A DNA stretch of 64,000 bases from Clostridiales bacterium (GTDB taxonomy: Bacteria; Bacillota; Clostridia; Oscillospirales; Acutalibacteraceae), in NCBI GenBank assembly GCA_021199275.1, contig JAJQIJ010000040.1:1-64000 (forward strand). The letters are read 5' to 3'. This document shows, one piece after another, positions 43,559-52,886 of this stretch. The position numbers and the translations under genes were made by a program. Numbering within the stretch: the stretch's first letter is position 1; each line of letters opens with the position of its first letter. Below the pieces are notes generated by a model, which was given only the letters and a program-made list of their open reading frames with translations, did no database searches and had not been told where the DNA came from.

Positions 43559-43783
43559 GTGACACTCAAAGAAGCAAAGATTGACTCAACGGTAAGAGTT
43601 GTTAAAATCAACGGTGAGGGCGCGTTAAAAAGGCGAATTATGGACATGGGCATTACAAAGGGCGTTGAAATATATGTCAGAAAAGTTGCCCCGTTAGGAG
43701 ATCCTGTTGAAATAACCGTTCGCAATTATGAAATTTCGCTTAGAAAGAGCGACGCTGATTTAATTGACGTTGAACAGCTGTAA
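43559..43783 (+). CDS. feoA: FeoA-domain protein (second copy)
   Basis: GTG start; ALKRRIMDMGITKGVEIYVRKVAPLGDPVEITVRNYEISLRKSDADLI. Confidence 0.92.
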   Translation: MTLKEAKIDSTVRVVKINGEGALKRRIMDMGITKGVEIYVRKVAPLGDPVEITVRNYEISLRKSDADLIDVEQL

Positions 43784-43794
43784 GGGCGGCGCCG

Positions 43795-43819
43795 AATTAC
43801 AGGCAAACCCTTATAAAAC
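43795..43819. repeat. dispersed palindromic element (divergent)
   Basis: AATTACAGGCAAACCCTTATAAAAC. Confidence 0.45.
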
Positions 43820-43822
43820 AGC

Positions 43823-43847
43823 GGGGCATGGCCCCATATTGTATAAA
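43823..43847. repeat. dispersed palindromic element
   Basis: GGGGCATGGCCCCATATTGTATAAA. Confidence 0.45.
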
Positions 43848-43857
43848 GGAGGAAAAA

Positions 43858-46272
43858 ATGTCAATAAGAATTGCACTTGCGGGCAACCCAAACAGCGGTA
43901 AAACAACGCTTTTCAACGCCTTGACGGGCTCAAACCAGTTTGTCGGAAACTGGCCGGGCGTTACGGTTGAAAAAAAAGAGGGTAAGCTCAAAAAAGACAA
44001 AACAGTCACCATTACAGACCTGCCGGGTATTTACAGCCTGTCTCCATATACACTGGAAGAGGTTGTGGCAAGAAATTACATACTTGACGAACAGCCTGAC
44101 GCAATACTCAACATTGTAGACGGCACCAACCTTGAAAGAAACCTTTATCTTTCAACACAGCTGCTGGAGCTTGGCATTCCGGTTGTTATAGCCGTTAACA
44201 TGATAGACGTTGTAAAGAAAAACGGCAGCAAAATAAAAACCGACGTGCTTTCAAAAAAGCTTGGCTGCCCTGTGGTTGAAATTTCGGCGCTTAAGGGCAC
44301 CGGAATTGCCGAAGCCACAAGCGCGGTGTTGGCGGCGGCTGCCGGCGGCGAAACTGAAATCACCCATGAATACAGCGCTTATATGGAAGGGGTGCTTGAT
44401 GAAATTGAAACAAAAATCAATTGCCCCGCGCCGCAGAAAAGGTTTTATGCAATAAAGCTTTTTGAAAGAGACGACAAAATTGCCGAAACCATTGCCGACT
44501 TGCCTGACGTTGAAAATATTATTGCCGAAGCGGAAGCCAAGTTTGACGACGACAGTGAAAGCATAATTACCAATGAAAGATATGAATTTATAACTTCCAT
44601 TATAGACAGCTGTTATTTAAACAAGACAAAGGGCAAGCTGTCAACGTCAGACAAAATAGACAAGGTTGTTACAAACAGAATACTTGCCCTGCCCATATTT
44701 GCAGTTGTAATGTTTTTGGTTTATTATATTTCGGTTACAACCGTGGGCACCGTTGCAACAGACTGGGCTAATGACGGGGTTTTCGGCGACGGCTGGTTTA
44801 TTGCGGGCAGCTCCGCTTATGACGACGACGTGGCGGCATATGCCGACGAATACATTTTTACAGATGAACTGACAGGCATAGTAAATGAAGCCGTTGCCGC
44901 TGACGTTATTGGCGCCGAAGACATTCAGGCGGCTATTGAAGACGGCGACTTTGACGCGTTTGACGAAGCTTACGGTTCTTATGCAGATTCCCTTGCGGAA
45001 GAGGGCTATGACATTTCGTTTGTAGACGAAGCGCTTGAAAGCGACGCCATGCCGGACCCGGCAGACGGTTATTCGGGCTGGATTCCGGGCATTCCGGTGC
45101 TGGTGGAAAATCTGCTTGAAAAAATCAATTGCGCCGAATGGCTTTCAAGCCTGGTGCTTGACGGCGTAATTGGCGGCGTGGGCGCCGTGTTGGGCTTTGT
45201 GCCGCAGATGCTGGTGCTGTTTATTTTACTGGCGTTTCTTGAGGGCTGCGGCTATATGGCCAGAATTGCGTTTATTATGGACAGAATTTTCCGCCGCTTC
45301 GGCCTTTCCGGCAAGTCGTTTATACCTATGCTTATAGGCACAGGCTGCGGCGTGCCGGGCGTAATGGCGTCAAGGACCATTGAAAACGACAGAGACCGAA
45401 AAATGACTATTATGACAACCACGTTTATACCCTGCGGCGCAAAGCTGCCCATAATAGCCCTTATTGCCGCCGCGCTGTTTAACAATGCGGCATGGGTTGC
45501 GCCAAGCGCATATTTCCTGGGCATTGCGGCAATAGTTGTCAGCGGAATTATTCTTAAAAAAACAAAAATCTTTGCGGGCGACCCCGCACCGTTTGTAATG
45601 GAATTGCCGGCATACCACCTGCCCACAGTCGGCTCTGTGCTGCGCTCTATGTGGGAACGCGCGTCATCGTTTATTAAAAAAGCAGGCACAATAATTCTGC
45701 TTTCGTCTATTGTAATCTGGGCGGGCTCTGTGTTCGGCTGGACAGACGGCGCTTTCGGCTTTAATGCAGACATGGAACTTGCAGACAGTATACTTGGCCA
45801 CATAGGCAACGCAGTTAAGTGGATATTTGCGCCGCTGGGCTTCGGCGACGCTACGGCAACCGTTGCCACAGTTATGGGGCTTGTTGCCAAAGAGGAAGTT
45901 GTGGGCGTGTTCGGCGTGCTTGACTTTGAAGGCATGTCATCAGGCCTTGCGGGCTATTCATTCCTTATATTCAACCTGCTGTGCGCACCCTGCTTTGCTG
46001 CCATGGGCGCCATTAAGCGTGAAATGAACAGCCCGAAATGGACTGCGTTTGCAATTGGTTACCAGTGTGTGTTTGCATATGCCATTTCATTTGTGGTTTA
46101 CCAGATAGGCTCCATTTTCGTAAGTGCCGAAAGCACAAGCATAGTCGGCGTTATAGCGGCTGTAATAGTGCTGGCAGTGCTGCTTTACCTGCTGCTGCGG
46201 AAAAATAAATATGACGACAACAGGCTCAAGCCCGTGCACAAAAAGGCCAAGGCTGCGGCGGGTGTGAAATAA
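43858..46272 (+). CDS. feoB: ferrous iron transport protein B
   Basis: GNPNSGKTTLFNALTGSNQFVGNWPGVTVEKKEG; GCGVPGVMASRTIEN. Confidence 0.98.
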   Translation: MSIRIALAGNPNSGKTTLFNALTGSNQFVGNWPGVTVEKKEGKLKKDKTVTITDLPGIYSLSPYTLEEVVARNYILDEQPDAILNIVDGTNLERNLYLSTQLLELGIPVVIAVNMIDVVKKNGSKIKTDVLSKKLGCPVVEISALKGTGIAEATSAVLAAAAGGETEITHEYSAYMEGVLDEIETKINCPAPQKRFYAIKLFERDDKIAETIADLPDVENIIAEAEAKFDDDSESIITNERYEFITSIIDSCYLNKTKGKLSTSDKIDKVVTNRILALPIFAVVMFLVYYISVTTVGTVATDWANDGVFGDGWFIAGSSAYDDDVAAYADEYIFTDELTGIVNEAVAADVIGAEDIQAAIEDGDFDAFDEAYGSYADSLAEEGYDISFVDEALESDAMPDPADGYSGWIPGIPVLVENLLEKINCAEWLSSLVLDGVIGGVGAVLGFVPQMLVLFILLAFLEGCGYMARIAFIMDRIFRRFGLSGKSFIPMLIGTGCGVPGVMASRTIENDRDRKMTIMTTTFIPCGAKLPIIALIAAALFNNAAWVAPSAYFLGIAAIVVSGIILKKTKIFAGDPAPFVMELPAYHLPTVGSVLRSMWERASSFIKKAGTIILLSSIVIWAGSVFGWTDGAFGFNADMELADSILGHIGNAVKWIFAPLGFGDATATVATVMGLVAKEEVVGVFGVLDFEGMSSGLAGYSFLIFNLLCAPCFAAMGAIKREMNSPKWTAFAIGYQCVFAYAISFVVYQIGSIFVSAESTSIVGVIAAVIVLAVLLYLLLRKNKYDDNRLKPVHKKAKAAAGVK

Positions 46273-46439
46273 TGACATGGGGCACAATAGCCACCCTTGC
46301 GGTACTTGCAGCAATCGTTTTGGCGGTCATTATTAAACTGATTAAAGATAAAAAGAGCGGCAAGCCGTCATGCGGCGGCGACTGCTCTCACTGCGCCGGC
46401 TGCAGCGCCTGCGAAGAAAACGCAGAAAAAGGCGAATAA
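46272..46439 (+). CDS. FeoB-associated Cys-rich membrane protein
   Basis: Translated: MTWGTIATLAVLAAIVLAVIIKLIKDKKSGKPSCGGDCSHCAGCSACEENAEKGE; overlaps the feoB stop by 1 nt; not in the ORF track. Confidence 0.92.
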   Translation: MTWGTIATLAVLAAIVLAVIIKLIKDKKSGKPSCGGDCSHCAGCSACEENAEKGE

Positions 46440-46467
46440 AGGCAAAAGCAGTGTGCATCAAGGCGTA

Positions 46468-46493
46468 AATAACGGGCAAACCCTTATTGAAAA
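46468..46493. repeat. dispersed palindromic element
   Basis: AATAACGGGCAAACCCTTATTGAAAA. Confidence 0.6.
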
Positions 46494-46534
46494 GAAAAGC
46501 TCCACGTCTGACAAAGGCGTGGAGCTTTTTGATT
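46494..46534. terminator. terminator between the feo operon and rpmA
   Basis: AAAAGCTCCACG...CGTGGAGCTTTTT. Confidence 0.85.
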
Positions 46535-46547
46535 TATGTTTTTAATA

Positions 46548-46832
46548 TTATTGCTCAACAGGGTAAACAGAAACCTTTTTTCTGGTTTTGCCCATTCTTT
46601 CAAATTTAACTTTGCCGTCAATCAGGGCATAAAGCGTGTCGTCAGACCCGATACCCACATTGTTGCCGGGGTGAATGTGCGTTCCTCTCTGGCGGTAAAG
46701 AATATTTCCGGCCAGAACAAACTGCCCGTCAGCCCTCTTGGCGCCAAGGCGCTTTGATTCGCTGTCTCTGCCGTTTTTGGTGGAACCCATTCCTTTTTTA
46801 TGAGCAAAAAGCTGTAAATCAAGTTTAATCAT
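46548..46832 (-). CDS. rpmA: 50S ribosomal protein L27 with Prp-type N-terminal extension
   Basis: [32 protein letters not shown]. Confidence 0.97.
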   Translation of the reverse strand: MIKLDLQLFAHKKGMGSTKNGRDSESKRLGAKRADGQFVLAGNILYRQRGTHIHPGNNVGIGSDDTLYALIDGKVKFERMGKTRKKVSVYPVEQ

Positions 46833-46834
46833 TA

Positions 46835-47149
46835 TTACACCTCCGTACAAATGACATTGATTTCTTTTTCGTAATCTTTCTGAAGTTCCGTAAGATGAAG
46901 CTTCAGGCCGTTTAAAACATCTTGCGCGGCGCCGGCCGAGCCGTTTATTTTAATTTCCAACAGGCCCGGTGAAACGTTTGTTTCACACGGCAGGGCAATT
47001 ATTTCGCTTATTGTGTTGGCAGCCATTTCGCATGCGCTTGAAATAAATGCGCACACAATGTTTTGCCCGCTTTGCGCCCGCCCCGCGTGGCCGCTTGCCT
47101 TAAAGCCTGTCAGCAGGCCGTTTGCGGCATAAAATTCAACGGTAGTCAT
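46835..47149 (-). CDS. prp: ribosomal-processing cysteine protease Prp
   Basis: [23 protein letters not shown]; between rplU and rpmA. Confidence 0.93.
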   Translation of the reverse strand: MTTVEFYAANGLLTGFKASGHAGRAQSGQNIVCAFISSACEMAANTISEIIALPCETNVSPGLLEIKINGSAGAAQDVLNGLKLHLTELQKDYEKEINVICTEV

Positions 47150-47151
47150 AA

Positions 47152-47460
47152 TTAAGCGTTAATGGCCGTGATTTCAACCTTTGTGTAAGGCTGGCGGTGG
47201 CCCATTTTGCGCTTTTCATTTTTCTTGGGCTTATAGGTAAATACGGTAATTTTCTTTGCCTTGCCGTTTTTGATAACCTTTGCGCTGACTGTGCTTCCTT
47301 CGCAGTCTTTGCCGGCTTTAAAAGAATCTTCAGAGCCAATTGCAAGAACACAGTCAAAGGTGATTTCCTCGTCGGCCTCTTTGCCGAGCTTTTCAACATA
47401 AAGCACGTCGCCCACGGATACCTTGTATTGCTTACCGCCCGAAACGATAACAGCGTACAT
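47152..47460 (-). CDS. rplU: 50S ribosomal protein L21
   Basis: MYAVIVSGGKQYKVSVGDVLYVEKL; KKNEKRKMGHRQPYTKVEI. Confidence 0.98.
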   Translation of the reverse strand: MYAVIVSGGKQYKVSVGDVLYVEKLGKEADEEITFDCVLAIGSEDSFKAGKDCEGSTVSAKVIKNGKAKKITVFTYKPKKNEKRKMGHRQPYTKVEITAINA

Positions 47461-47545
47461 TTAAATACCTTCCTTTATAAGACTCGCTACGATGGGCAAG
47501 CCATGGCTTTTTCGGGCATATTGCCCGCCCATAATATGCGGCTTA
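47461..47545 (-). ncRNA. L21 ribosomal protein leader-like element
   Basis: Closing stem TTTATAAG/CTTATAAA (47474-47481 with 47542-47549), internal GGGC/GCCC stems, immediately 5' of rplU. Confidence 0.65.
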
Positions 47546-47548
47546 TAA

Positions 47549-47577
47549 AGTATACTATAATTATAAAATAAAGTCAA
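47549..47577 (-). promoter_or_regulatory. sigma-A-type promoter of rplU-prp-rpmA
   Basis: Minus strand TTGACT, 17-nt spacer, TATACT. Confidence 0.8.
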
Positions 47578-47615
47578 CAATTTTTTTCGGCGGCATGAAA
47601 ATTTTAAATTGGCTA

Positions 47616-47644
47616 TTGACAAAAAAAGCAGTGTTGGTTATAAT
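47616..47644 (+). promoter_or_regulatory. sigma-A-type promoter of tRNA-Gly
   Basis: TTGACA, 17-nt spacer, TATAAT. Confidence 0.85.
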
Positions 47645-47705
47645 TTATGAAAGAATGACGTCTTTTTTATCAAAAGCTTCAGCGGCGCGCAGCACATATG
47701 AATAT

Positions 47706-47781
47706 GCGGATTTAGCTCATCCGGTAGAGCGCCACCTTGCCAAGGTGGAGGTAGCGAGTTCGAGTCTCGTAATCCGCTCCA
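47706..47781 (+). tRNA. tRNA-Gly (anticodon GCC), CCA encoded
   Basis: GCGGATT/AATCCGC acceptor, CCACC-TTGCCAA-GGTGG anticodon arm, GTTCGAGTC T-arm, TCCA end. Confidence 0.97.
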
Positions 47782-47785
47782 AAAG

Positions 47786-47822
47786 CCAAAAGCCAGACAT
47801 TTGTGTCTGGCTTTTATTTTTT
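47786..47822 (+). terminator. rho-independent terminator after tRNA-Gly
   Basis: AAAAGCCAGACA-ttt-GTGTCTGGCTTTT followed by ATTTTTTT. Confidence 0.9.
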
Positions 47823-47898
47823 TGCTGCGTTTAATTATTTGCCCCGCTTTTACGCGCCGGCATTGAAAAAGCGCCGCAATGGGCGGCGCCAAGGCTTT

Positions 47899-48594
47899 TT
47901 AAGAAAAATATTTTACAAATTTCAGCGAATTGCCCATTGACAGCGTGTCGTCTTGCCCCACAATGATATGGTCGTAAAACTTAATGCCCATTGACGAAAG
48001 CAGGCTGTTCATAGCAATTGTAAAGCCTATGTCCTCTTCAGACGGCCTTGCCCTGCCGAAAGGGTGGTTGTGCGCAATTACAACCTTGGAAGCGTTGTTT
48101 GCCATTACCAGCTCAACAATTTTTCGCGCGTTTATTTCAGTGTAGCTTACACTGCCCACGGCCACTATTTTGCATGTAAGAATTTTATTTGAATTGTCAA
48201 GGCACATGACTGCCAGCTTTTTCACATGTTCGCCGTAAAGATAATTGCGAAAATAAATTTCCGCGTCAAAAGTGCCGCCTATTTGGCTGATTTGCCTGCT
48301 GCGGTTTTGGTGTATGCGCGCGTTGCATGCGCTTACAAGCGAAATAAGCACCGCGGAATGTTCGCCAATGCCCTTGACTTCCTGCAGCTGTTTAGGTGTG
48401 GCGGCAAAAACATTGTCAAGATTGCCGAATTTAATAATAAGCTCTTTTGCTATTGGCTTTACATCTATGCGCGGAATGGCGTATGTAAGCAGAAGCTCAA
48501 GAATTTCATAGTCATGAAAGGCATCTATGCCACCGTTTATATATCTTTGTCTCAGGCGCTGCCTGTGCCCAATGTTATATTTACTGCTGCTCAT
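47899..48594 (-). CDS. radC: RadC/JAB-domain protein
   Basis: HhH region VKGIGEHSAVLISL; JAMM motif HNHPFGRARPSEEDI. Confidence 0.95.
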   Translation of the reverse strand: MSSSKYNIGHRQRLRQRYINGGIDAFHDYEILELLLTYAIPRIDVKPIAKELIIKFGNLDNVFAATPKQLQEVKGIGEHSAVLISLVSACNARIHQNRSRQISQIGGTFDAEIYFRNYLYGEHVKKLAVMCLDNSNKILTCKIVAVGSVSYTEINARKIVELVMANNASKVVIAHNHPFGRARPSEEDIGFTIAMNSLLSSMGIKFYDHIIVGQDDTLSMGNSLKFVKYFS

Positions 48595-48852
48595 AAAACA
48601 AACCCCGTAAATATTTGTGGAAAATTCATCTGCTTTTCATTATATCAAATTAAGTTCTAATATACAATCAAATAATTAAATTATGCCGAATAATGGTGTA
48701 AATTGGAAAAACATTGGCAGGCTGAGGCGTGGGTGCAAACAGGCAGAAATTTGGCTAAAAGTGACAAACAAGAGAAAAAGCATTGCAAAATTACATATCA
48801 GATGTTAAAATTGTGTTGGAGTACAAAGTCAAAAGAGAAGGGGACATGCAGC

Positions 48853-50199
48853 TTGAAGCGGTTAAAGTCTGGCATTCTGGCGGGCGCTGTTATTGCCGCG
48901 CTTATTATTTCCTGTTGCTTTACAGCTTTTGCAATGGACACCGCATATTTAGACAGCAGCGCATGGCGGAACAATTCAAATGCAACAAGCGTGAATTTTG
49001 AAAAGACAAATATCAGCGGAACATACAGCTATTATTATGACAGCGCGCACGGCTGCTTTTATCTTCGCATTGCTTTTCAGACTGTGGCTTCCACTGCCAA
49101 CTGCAATGTAATTGTGCCGTTTGTTATAGAAAACGCGCTGAACAAATATGAATTTGCAGTTGATTCAAACGGCGATTTGGTCAACTGTGCCGAAAGCGTG
49201 GCAGACAATATTTCGGCAAGCGCTAATATGGGTGGTTTGTACATTTACCAGACGGGCAGCAGCTATACTGTAACCGGCAACGTTTATATAGGCGTTGAGC
49301 TTTTAAAGTCAGAAGATAAAAAGACAGACTGCGATATCAATTTTAAACTAAATGTGGGCGGCAGGATTTATAAATTGCTTGAAGATGACATAACCCTGAA
49401 AAATGAGGTGGAAACGACAACCGCCGCCACAACCGCCAAAGTCACCACAACAAAGGTTACCACAACAAAAGTTACCACCACAAAAGTCACTACCACGAAA
49501 GTGACCACCACGAAAAGTGCAACTACAAAAGCTACAACAACTAAAATCGCAACGACTAAAGCAACAACCACAGCCGCTTCGGCCGCGGCGCAGGCAACCA
49601 CAGCCGGCGCCACCAAATACACCGCGCCCGCCACAACGGCAGGCACTGTGACTGCCGGCAGCACAGCTGCAACGCAAAGCACTGCGGCAAACACGGCAGA
49701 GCAAACCACGCAATATTTACCTGAAAGCAGCGGCGCATATTCACAAGCCGCTGCCGCTGCGCAAAGTACAGATTCCGCAGTTGCAGCAACAACCAAATAT
49801 TCAGCCGTTTATGTGCAAAGCGGCGAAACAGACACGGCGCAATATGACGCCGAAACCGTTTCCGGCAGCGAGGGCGAATATGCTGTGGCAGGCAGTGAAA
49901 GCGCCGCCGAAGAGCCAGACCAAAGCGGGTATTACACAGCCACCACAACCAAAAACACGCTTTCAAAGCCCGCCGTTATTTTGCTTATTATTGCGGCTGT
50001 TATAATAATTTCAGGGCTTGCGCTTATAATTATTTCATTTATAAAACGGCGAAAAGAAAATGAAATGAAAACCCCGGCAGAAATTAAGCCGGGCGGTGAA
50101 GAAACGGCTGAAAGCGAAGGCGCCGATGAAGAAACGGCTGAAATTGAGCCGGGCGAAAAAGAAAATGCGCCTGATAAAAACGGCGGCACACAGTCTTGA
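48853..50199 (+). CDS. Thr-rich single-pass surface protein of unknown function
   Basis: Signal-like LKRLKSGILAGAVIAALIISCCFTAFA, VTTTK repeats, C-terminal TM and charged tail; TTG start chosen after GAGAAGGGGA. Confidence 0.75.
   Translation: MKRLKSGILAGAVIAALIISCCFTAFAMDTAYLDSSAWRNNSNATSVNFEKTNISGTYSYYYDSAHGCFYLRIAFQTVASTANCNVIVPFVIENALNKYEFAVDSNGDLVNCAESVADNISASANMGGLYIYQTGSSYTVTGNVYIGVELLKSEDKKTDCDINFKLNVGGRIYKLLEDDITLKNEVETTTAATTAKVTTTKVTTTKVTTTKVTTTKVTTTKSATTKATTTKIATTKATTTAASAAAQATTAGATKYTAPATTAGTVTAGSTAATQSTAANTAEQTTQYLPESSGAYSQAAAAAQSTDSAVAATTKYSAVYVQSGETDTAQYDAETVSGSEGEYAVAGSESAAEEPDQSGYYTATTTKNTLSKPAVILLIIAAVIIISGLALIIISFIKRRKENEMKTPAEIKPGGEETAESEGADEETAEIEPGEKENAPDKNGGTQS
49436..49575 (+). 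repeat. 15-bp tandem repeats encoding (V/A/I)(T/A)TTK
   Basis: About nine consecutive 15-nt units such as GTTACCACAACAAAA and GTCACTACCACGAAA. Confidence 0.9.
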
Positions 50200-50312
50200 T
50201 TTTAAGCGCCTTTTGCAGTACAATTTATTGCGGCGGGGTTAAAAGACGGGCGCAGTGCGGCTTTAGCCTTGTTCAGCCTGAAATTCAACTATCTGTAAAG
50301 GGGTAATTAAAT

Positions 50313-51449
50313 ATGTTAAAAAAAGAAAAATTAGTGCCGGTTTCACTGCTTACGGGTTACCTTGGCGCGGGCAAAACAACACTGTTAAACCACATACTTG
50401 CAAACCAGCAGGGCTATAAGGTGGCAGTTATTGTTAACGACATAGGGGAAGTGAACATTGACGCGTCTCTTATTGCAAGGGGCGGCGCCGTAACCCAGCA
50501 AGATGAAAACCTGGTGCCGCTGTCAAACGGCTGCATTTGCTGCACGCTTAAGGTTGATTTGATGAAGCAGATTATAAGCTTGGCTCAAAGCGGCAGGTTT
50601 GACTATATATTGATTGAAGCTTCAGGCATTTGCGAGCCGGGGCCTATTGCGGGCAGCGTGTGCATGCTTGACGGCAGCGACAAAAGCGTAAAGCTGCCCG
50701 CCGTGGCATATCTTGACAATATCACAACCGTGGTTGACGCCAAGCGCCTGGCAGACGAATTTGACGGCGGCAACGCTTTGCTTAAAGATGATTTAGACGA
50801 AGACGACATTGAAAACCTGCTTGTTGAACAGATTGAATTCTGCACAACGGTTGTGTTAAACAAAACAGACGAAGTAAGCGACAGCGAAAAGGCAAAGGCA
50901 ATTGCCGTAATAAAGGCGCTGCAAAGCGACGCCAAAATAATTGAAACCAGCTTTGGCAAGGTTGACGTGGGCGAAATACTTGACACGCACAGGTTTGATT
51001 ATGAAAAAATTCTTGAAAGCCCGGGCTGGTTAAAGGCCATGCAGGGCGAAGAGGAAAACGAAGATGAAGGCGAAAGCGAAGAATACGGCATAGGCACCTT
51101 TGTGTATCAAAACGTAAAGCCGCTTGACAAGGCTGCGTTTGAAAATTTCGTGTTTGCCAAATGGCCTGCCGGGGTAATAAGGGCAAAGGGCATTTTCTGG
51201 ATTAAAGAAGACCCTGACACCGCTTATATTTTTGAACAAAGCGGCAGGCAGAAAAATGCTGTGGACGACGGAAAGTGGATTGCCGCATACCCCGAACACC
51301 AGAAACGGGCTATACTTAAATTAAACCCTGACATTGCTGCGGCGTGGCACCCGGTTTACGGCGACAGAATTAATAAAATAGTGTTCATAGGCAAAAATAT
51401 GGACAAAGCTGCCATAAGTGCCGCGCTTGATGAATGTGTTGCAAGGTAA
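50313..51449 (+). CDS. CobW/COG0523 GTPase (putative metallochaperone)
   Basis: LLTGYLGAGKTTLLNHIL; SNGCICCTLKVDLM. Confidence 0.95.
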   Translation: MLKKEKLVPVSLLTGYLGAGKTTLLNHILANQQGYKVAVIVNDIGEVNIDASLIARGGAVTQQDENLVPLSNGCICCTLKVDLMKQIISLAQSGRFDYILIEASGICEPGPIAGSVCMLDGSDKSVKLPAVAYLDNITTVVDAKRLADEFDGGNALLKDDLDEDDIENLLVEQIEFCTTVVLNKTDEVSDSEKAKAIAVIKALQSDAKIIETSFGKVDVGEILDTHRFDYEKILESPGWLKAMQGEEENEDEGESEEYGIGTFVYQNVKPLDKAAFENFVFAKWPAGVIRAKGIFWIKEDPDTAYIFEQSGRQKNAVDDGKWIAAYPEHQKRAILKLNPDIAAAWHPVYGDRINKIVFIGKNMDKAAISAALDECVAR

Positions 51450-51546
51450 TTCAGCGCCGGCTCGGCTCTGCCGGCATTAACGCCAAGCGGCGCCGCCGTT
51501 TTCGCCCGGCGGCAGGCTTATTTAAAATATATTTACATATATTGTA

Positions 51547-51575
51547 TTGACAAAGTTGACAATAAGAACTATAAT
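51547..51575 (+). promoter_or_regulatory. sigma-A-type promoter of the SDR gene
   Basis: TTGACA, 17-nt spacer, TATAAT. Confidence 0.8.
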
Positions 51576-51631
51576 TCCATTAAGAGATTGTTAAAAAATT
51601 ATCAATTTCAAATAAATTATGGAGGAATTTT

Positions 51632-52390
51632 ATGAAATTATCAGGGAAAACCGCTGTTGTAACCGGCGCGTCGTCAGGCATGGGCAAAGCCATTGTTGAA
51701 CTTTTCGCAAAAGAGGGGGCCAATGTAGTTGCCGTTGCAAGAAGAGAGGAAAGGCTGCTTGAGCTTCAGCAGGCTCTTGCTTCGGCAGAGGGCAAGGTTG
51801 AAATATATGCGGGCGACATTTCGCTAAGGGAAGTCAACGAGGGAATGATAGACTTTGCAATAGAAAAATTCGGCGCGCTTGACATTTTGGTGAACAATGC
51901 CGGAATTATGGACGATATGAGCGCCATAGGAAACGCCACAGACGAAAAATATGAGCAGGTTATGGCTGTAAACGTTTACGGCCCTATGGCCGCCATGAGA
52001 AAGGCAGTCTGCGTGATGAAAGAACAGCCAAACAAGGGCAATATAATCAATGTATCGTCAGTCGGCGCCATGCGCACCTGCGCCGGCGCGATTTACTGCG
52101 CGTCAAAGGCGGCGCTGCTTGCGCTGTCAAAAAACACGGCATATATGTATATGCCTGACGGAATTCGCTGCAACGCCATTGCCCCCGGCGGAATAAACAC
52201 TGAAATTTCAACTTCAATGGGCATGCCTAATATGGAAGGCTATGGCCGCATTAAAAACGTTTTGGCATGCGCCCCGCAGCCGGGCGAGGCCGAAGACATT
52301 GCCGCCGCCGCTCTGTTTTTAGCAAGCGACGACGCAAAATATATAAGCGGCGAAGTGCTGCAGGTTGACGGCGGCTGGCTTGCAAGCTAA
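51632..52390 (+). CDS. SDR-family oxidoreductase
   Basis: GKTAVVTGASSGMGKAIV; NNAG; YCASKAALL; LQVDGGWLAS. Confidence 0.93.
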   Translation: MKLSGKTAVVTGASSGMGKAIVELFAKEGANVVAVARREERLLELQQALASAEGKVEIYAGDISLREVNEGMIDFAIEKFGALDILVNNAGIMDDMSAIGNATDEKYEQVMAVNVYGPMAAMRKAVCVMKEQPNKGNIINVSSVGAMRTCAGAIYCASKAALLALSKNTAYMYMPDGIRCNAIAPGGINTEISTSMGMPNMEGYGRIKNVLACAPQPGEAEDIAAAALFLASDDAKYISGEVLQVDGGWLAS

Positions 52391-52402
52391 AAAGCAAAAA
52401 AC

Positions 52403-52430
52403 AACCCCCTGTTTTTAAAACAGGGGGTTT
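52403..52430 (+). terminator. rho-independent terminator after the SDR gene
   Basis: AACCCCCTG-tttttaaaa-CAGGGGGTTT. Confidence 0.85.
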
Positions 52431-52530
52431 AGCAATGCCGTTAATAATGTGATTTCCTGCCGTGGCGCGCCCGGAAAGCCGCCTTTCGCGGCGGGACTTT
52501 TTTTGCCAAGGTTAAAAAGTAAGCGCACAG

Positions 52531-52665
52531 CTACCTGAGCAGCGCAAAGCCCATATCAACCGCGCCGCTTATAACTTTAGAAGTTTTTCGCATGCCCAAT
52601 ATTTCCGCAAACCAAAGCAAAATGAGAGCTACTAAAATGGCAATGATTAAAGTTTCCTTTTTCAT
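52531..52665 (-). CDS. putative 44-aa membrane protein
   Basis: Translated: MKKETLIIAILVALILLWFAEILGMRKTSKVISGAVDMGFALLR; AAGGCGG RBS upstream. Confidence 0.5.
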   Translation of the reverse strand: MKKETLIIAILVALILLWFAEILGMRKTSKVISGAVDMGFALLR

Positions 52666-52857
52666 GGGCTGACCGCCTTTTTAATAATTTGAAAGGCATG
52701 CCCCAACACAGCCTTGAAATTCAAAGCTGCCGGGCCGGTGTGCGCTTATTAACGCACGTTGCGCATTGCCGGCGCAGAGAACAGTTAACCTTTCTGCTGA
52801 TTATTATAGCATATTGAAAAAATAAATCAAGATATTTAATAAAATGCCATTTTTTTG

Positions 52858-52886
52858 TTGAAAATATTGTTGAACTGTTTTATAAT
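52858..52886 (+). promoter_or_regulatory. sigma-A-type promoter upstream of oadG-oadB
   Basis: TTGAAA, 17-nt spacer, TATAAT. Confidence 0.65.

Noticed and set aside
47595-47834. 79-aa ORF across the tRNA-Gly locus
   Set aside because: Reads through a promoter, a tRNA and its terminator; not coding.
49436-49575. Possible CRISPR array
   Set aside because: The 15-bp units are directly adjacent, without spacers, and in frame with a protein repeat.
49348-49713. Cys/Gly-rich and Val-rich ORFs antisense to the Thr repeats
   Set aside because: Produced by the complement of ACC/ACA/AAA repeat codons.
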